From positions 1-34,400 of the forward strand of contig JAQGAU010000212.1 in the NCBI GenBank assembly GCA_034698045.1: a stretch of DNA of 34,400 nucleotides, given 5' to 3'. A program made the position numbers and the translations under genes. Below the pieces are notes generated by a model. That model was not told the origin of the DNA. It searched no databases and saw nothing but the letters and a program-made list of their open reading frames with translations. Source of the stretch: Paramacrobiotus richtersi. Lineage: Eukaryota; Tardigrada; Eutardigrada; Parachela; Macrobiotidae. Shown here in pieces: positions 30,821 through 34,400 of this stretch (position 1 is the stretch's first letter; each line of letters starts with the position of its first letter).

Positions 30821-33755
30821 TCAAAATCTGGAAAAGAATCCCTTGCGTTTCCCACTCAAACTCCCCTTCAACGAGACACTATCATCCTTCGGTGAGGTTT
30901 CCGGCGTCTTAAAGGAAAAGCGGGGGGTGTAGGGCGACGAGGTGGAGGTGGTGCTGGAGCTGGGGGGCGGTGATTCGGGCGGGGCCTGGGTCGGGCCGCG
31001 GAAGGAGCGCTGCTGAATGGACTTGTGTCGGCGCACTTCCGGGACGCTGGAGGGAAGGGGTAGGGAGAAATTGCCGCGGCGGATAATCATGCGCCCGTTG
31101 CCCTGGGCGGGCCACGAGCCCCCCGGAGCGCTCAGACCGTTGAGGTGGGCGGCGTAGCCTTCGGTCAGCATCTACACACAACAAAAGCAGCTATAATAAT
31201 TAAAAAAAATTTGTATTATTATAATCTTCATAATACCAATTTTAATAATTTTAAATTATTTTATCTTCAAGTTTGTATAATCTTTGCTTCTCATTCCAGT
31301 ATTCCTGGATTTTAACGCGCTAAAATCCAAATTGATCACAGATATGTCGTGTCGATGTCGACTTCTTATTCATTTGTGCAGGAATGTGATACATAAGACA
31401 ATAATACAGTAGTATATCGTAAAAGGTCACAATTCATGGAGCGGTGTAATGCAGCCTTATATTTGACGACTCGAGTCATTTGGTCGCAACTGTCTGTCTG
31501 TGACCGGAACGTTTACGGTAAAAAACCACCAAAATTCATGATTCATGATTTAGTCTGCAAATCCGACCAGCGGTATCTTCAAACTTGAAGGTAAATTTCT
31601 GCGGCATTTTAAGAAGACATTTTCCACAAGACCTTTTCTCAGTCAGTTCCGTTTCCCACTGTACAGAAGTACAACGACTGTGTTTGTTATGCATACCGTT
31701 GCTCTATCCTGGAGTTTCTTGGACGCTTTTCCAATGCAGTAAATCTGATCGGCTTTCAGTCCGACTGCACCGTACACCTGGATATCCTTGCTCGATCCGT
31801 ATGCAGCATGAATAATGACACCGGCCTAAAACGACACAAGATAATCAGATCTTTAAAACAGCCGTCACGCGTACGGAAGTTGGCTTTCTAACAATAAGCT
31901 AGCAGCAGAAAAACTCAGTTATTTCTGTGTGGATGAACTGACCACTTTTGATCCGAATTACATTTATAACGATGTAAGCAACTATTACAATACATATCGA
32001 AATTTCGTGCATGTACGAAATGTTCATTTTTCGAAACAAAGCTCACAATCAGCAAAATATGTGGATATCGGAAACACTGAACGAAAAAGTATAATACTTG
32101 CACAAGAACAAAAAAATTAAATGAACATGTCTACCGTTCAGTGGTTGTATTACGACCACAGTGAAAGCATAACTCACAGGTGTTTTTTATGGGTCTATGC
32201 CACTACACTACATCGATAACCACAAGTGTTGCCGCAAATCCCGATCACCAGATATTCTTGACGTGTAAAACTCAAGTTGTGGCAGATATTCGAGTATATA
32301 TATTGATTCCCGATTCTGACAATGAACCCTCATTATTAATACATATTTCCAATCAAAACATTTCAAATGTGATTAATTTTTAGGGTCATATGTGACCCGT
32401 AAGAACCTATATTTACATTCTCGGTATTCACATTCTGAGTATCCCGGTATCTATAATTCAAAGATGTTCATTATATCTCTCTATAAGATATGTCTCCTCA
32501 CCTCCTCAATGAGCGCCCGGAGGTAGTTGGTCTTCTGCCGCAGCGGATCGGCGACCAGTCCATCACAGAACTGGACCATTCCATGGGGGAAATTGTGGTG
32601 TGCCAGCCAATTAACCACCGCCTGATGCTGCATATCCGGCCGGCCAGTGATGTAGATAATGAGATACCCTATATATTCGACATACAACCAGTCATTCATC
32701 GGCTGATCGCCCAAGCCCCGTCTCCCGGTTCCCACTCATGCATACCTAATTCCTGCCAGTGACGCACAATATCCACCGCCCCTGGACGAACCTTCGGGTC
32801 CCGTCCGGTGACCGATACTGACGCCGTGAAGGACCCGTCAATACTGAACACCATACACTCGGTCTTGGCCGGCACGACGGCCAGGTAAAAGTCCACTGAT
32901 GTGTGATCACCCCTGCAAAGATTAAAAATACCGATATGTATATTCGACGACTATTCTCGCGACACATCTTATACGGATGTACATTCGAATCTCGTAAGTG
33001 TATTAAAACTAGAATCATTAATTAACATAAAAAAATGCGAAAGAAAAAGATTACACAAAGCGTATGTCCTCGACAAGCTTATGGTCACATCAGCACCAAA
33101 ATAAACGGCTCTGTCAAACACCATGGCCACGAATGAGCCCGTGCACTACAACAATCACGCTAAATGCAGACTGACAAGAGAATACAATCTAAACGCGGTG
33201 AAACCAAATCGTTAAACAATTCCTAAAAAATATTATCAACGTATGTGTAACTGTATTTATTACCACTTTCTCAATACACTGTGTGCAAATGCGCCCAGTC
33301 ATCAATCAGCCACCACACTACGCTCAACACTGATTCTTAGTATCGTACGGTACTGTAAACATGGTGTGAATCCAGCTTTTGCTTACTCTAACATACGGAA
33401 AAAGATAATTCGTGATTGTGGAAACAGTGCCGCACAAGCCACATCCAACAAACGAACCGGGAATTTTCATCGCGCGTCCTTAAACTCACCTGACAATCAT
33501 TTTCACCGGATACAACCCCAGTCCGACTTTCTTGTCATGCGGCACGGTGAAGGTGATGCGACCCTGGCTGGAGGTGATTTCCGTGCCAAAGAGGACCCAC
33601 TCGCCGGAGGGGGGTTGGGTCATGATGTACACGTCCACCTTCTCACCGGTCAGCGTCAGCATGTCCAACGGTCCGTACATGAAGCGGGCGGTGAGGACTT
33701 GTTCGCAGTTCTCGCCCACGACCACATCGTTTCCCCGGTGGTTTGGGTGCATGTT
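30821..33755 (-). CDS. PITPNM: PITPNM/RdgB C-terminal part (LNS2 domain), partial
   Basis: Membrane-associated phosphatidylinositol transfer protein, which exchanges PI and phosphatidic acid at ER-plasma membrane contacts; only the 3' end is in the window. Five exons: 33755-33490, 32912-32746, 32668-32502, 31825-31697 and 31171-30821, giving 359 aa in phase. Landmarks are HPNHRGNDVVV, ARFMYGPLDMLTLTGEKVDV, FSIDGSFTASVSV, VRHWQELGYLIIYITGRPDM, NFPHGMVQFCDGL, AAYGSSKDIQVYGAVGL and EGYAAHL. The LNS2 (lipin-type) fold is clear, but the lipin catalytic DxDxT is SIDGS here, as in other RdgB proteins, so it binds rather than hydrolyses lipid. The tail after EGYAAHL is Ser/Pro/Arg-rich and not conserved. 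The N-terminal PITP and DDHD domains must lie beyond 34400 or upstream. Which of the vertebrate paralogues it matches cannot be said. Confidence 0.92.
31358..31520. repeat. Fragment of the F-box-cluster repeat in PITPNM intron
   Basis: This aligns in order with 16618-16860: GATGTCGACTT-TTATTC, then ACAGTAGTATATCGTAAA, then a TCATTTGGTCGCAA-TGTC block. It lies in the intron between the last two PITPNM exons. It shows that part of the duplicated F-box unit, or a repeat within it, is dispersed. Confidence 0.7.
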
Positions 33756-34400
33756 CTACGCAAATATACCGAGTTGTTAATTATGCAGCGCAAAAATGTG
33801 GAAAAACTTGTTGTTATACGGCTAGTGACCTTTCCACACACACAAATCAAATCTGAAAAGTTTGCACTGATACTTTTCGATAGATTTTCAGGAATCTGCC
33901 ATACAAGGGAAAACCAGCTTTCGGTTTATCAATTAAACCTAAAGTTTCAAAGTACTTTTTTAGTTTCGCTTTTCTTGTTATTTTCTTCATTTGTGTGCTG
34001 CATTTGGTCTAGTGTGGATTTTGCTTATGGTCGACTGACTTTTGCTTATTTTGCTTTGCGTACAAAACAGCCTCGAATTTTGGTCGTTGATTAATTAACT
34101 ATTTTGTGGTCCAGTTCTGCAAGTTAATAAAATTTTCGGAATGATATTTTGATTTGAATAATCATAAACAACATGCTAATATTTCTGACATTCTACGTAT
34201 GTTGTAAACCACAATATTAATCAGCATAATGCCCGACAGTTGCACCGTCATGTCATAGTTTAGAATACTGGTATCTGGGAAAATAAACGCTGTATTTAAC
34301 CGACAATTCCACAGGCAGACCATCATGATTCTGGTACTACATGCGTGAAATCAGCCTTGAATCTCTGACCGATAAACACAGTGAAAAGTTCATTAATCTC
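33756..34400. other. Probable PITPNM intron, no exon recognised
   Basis: Exon 33755-33490 begins at a TAG acceptor, so the sequence to its right is intron on the minus strand. I found no further exon that matches the family up to the window edge. Confidence 0.45.

Noticed and set aside
33243..34094. Long plus-strand open frame (283 codons)
   Set aside because: It runs antisense over the conserved PITPNM exon 33755-33490 and through intron; the residues outside the antisense part are low-complexity and match nothing known.

Overview
The window looks like a piece of an invertebrate animal genome. Genes are split by short to medium introns (about 70 bp to 1.25 kb) with standard GT-AG borders, and four of them are recognisable by their metazoan domain content. 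Compactness would fit a tardigrade, mite or similar small animal, but the sequence does not settle the phylum.

Conserved left part (1-15.7 kb). EXOC3 (exocyst subunit Sec6, plus strand, 6 exons, 758 aa) reads 1542-7469. Convergent to it is SYNRG (gamma-synergin, minus strand, 10 exons, 960 aa), 13942-8444. SYNRG shares a 566-bp divergent promoter region, holding a palindromic CRE and two TGACTCA sites, with RPL18 (ribosomal protein eL18, plus strand, 6 exons, 188 aa), 14509-15633. Intron 6 of SYNRG carries a 755-bp DNA transposon with 28-bp inverted ends.

Accessory middle (16-31 kb). This is a duplication and transposon hub. It holds a foldback element (16110-16479) and a tandem pair of F-box-like genes on the minus strand. 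The right F-box copy (20979-22370) is intact with a GC-AG first intron. The left copy (17018-19839) is broken by a 1.5-kb insertion carrying a 67-bp minisatellite, and by several small insertions. Further right are an inverted, intron-bearing partial copy of SYNRG (22963-24978), another foldback element (25326-26056) with a relict, a third inverted-repeat element (26922-27526), an unrecognised three-exon gene for a 113-aa protein (28992-30035), and a direct copy of the 3' end of RPL18 (about 30050-30490).

Right end (30.8-34.4 kb). The last five exons of a PITPNM/RdgB phosphatidylinositol-transfer protein, including the LNS2 domain, lie on the minus strand. The 5' part of that gene is outside the window. 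A fragment of the F-box-cluster repeat sits in one of its introns.

The recognised genes do not form an operon. EXOC3, SYNRG and PITPNM all serve membrane traffic or lipid transfer, but nothing here shows that this neighbourhood is functional. I found no CRISPR array, rRNA or convincing tRNA. The most unusual content is the hub, which has received pieces of two genes lying within about 20 kb of it.
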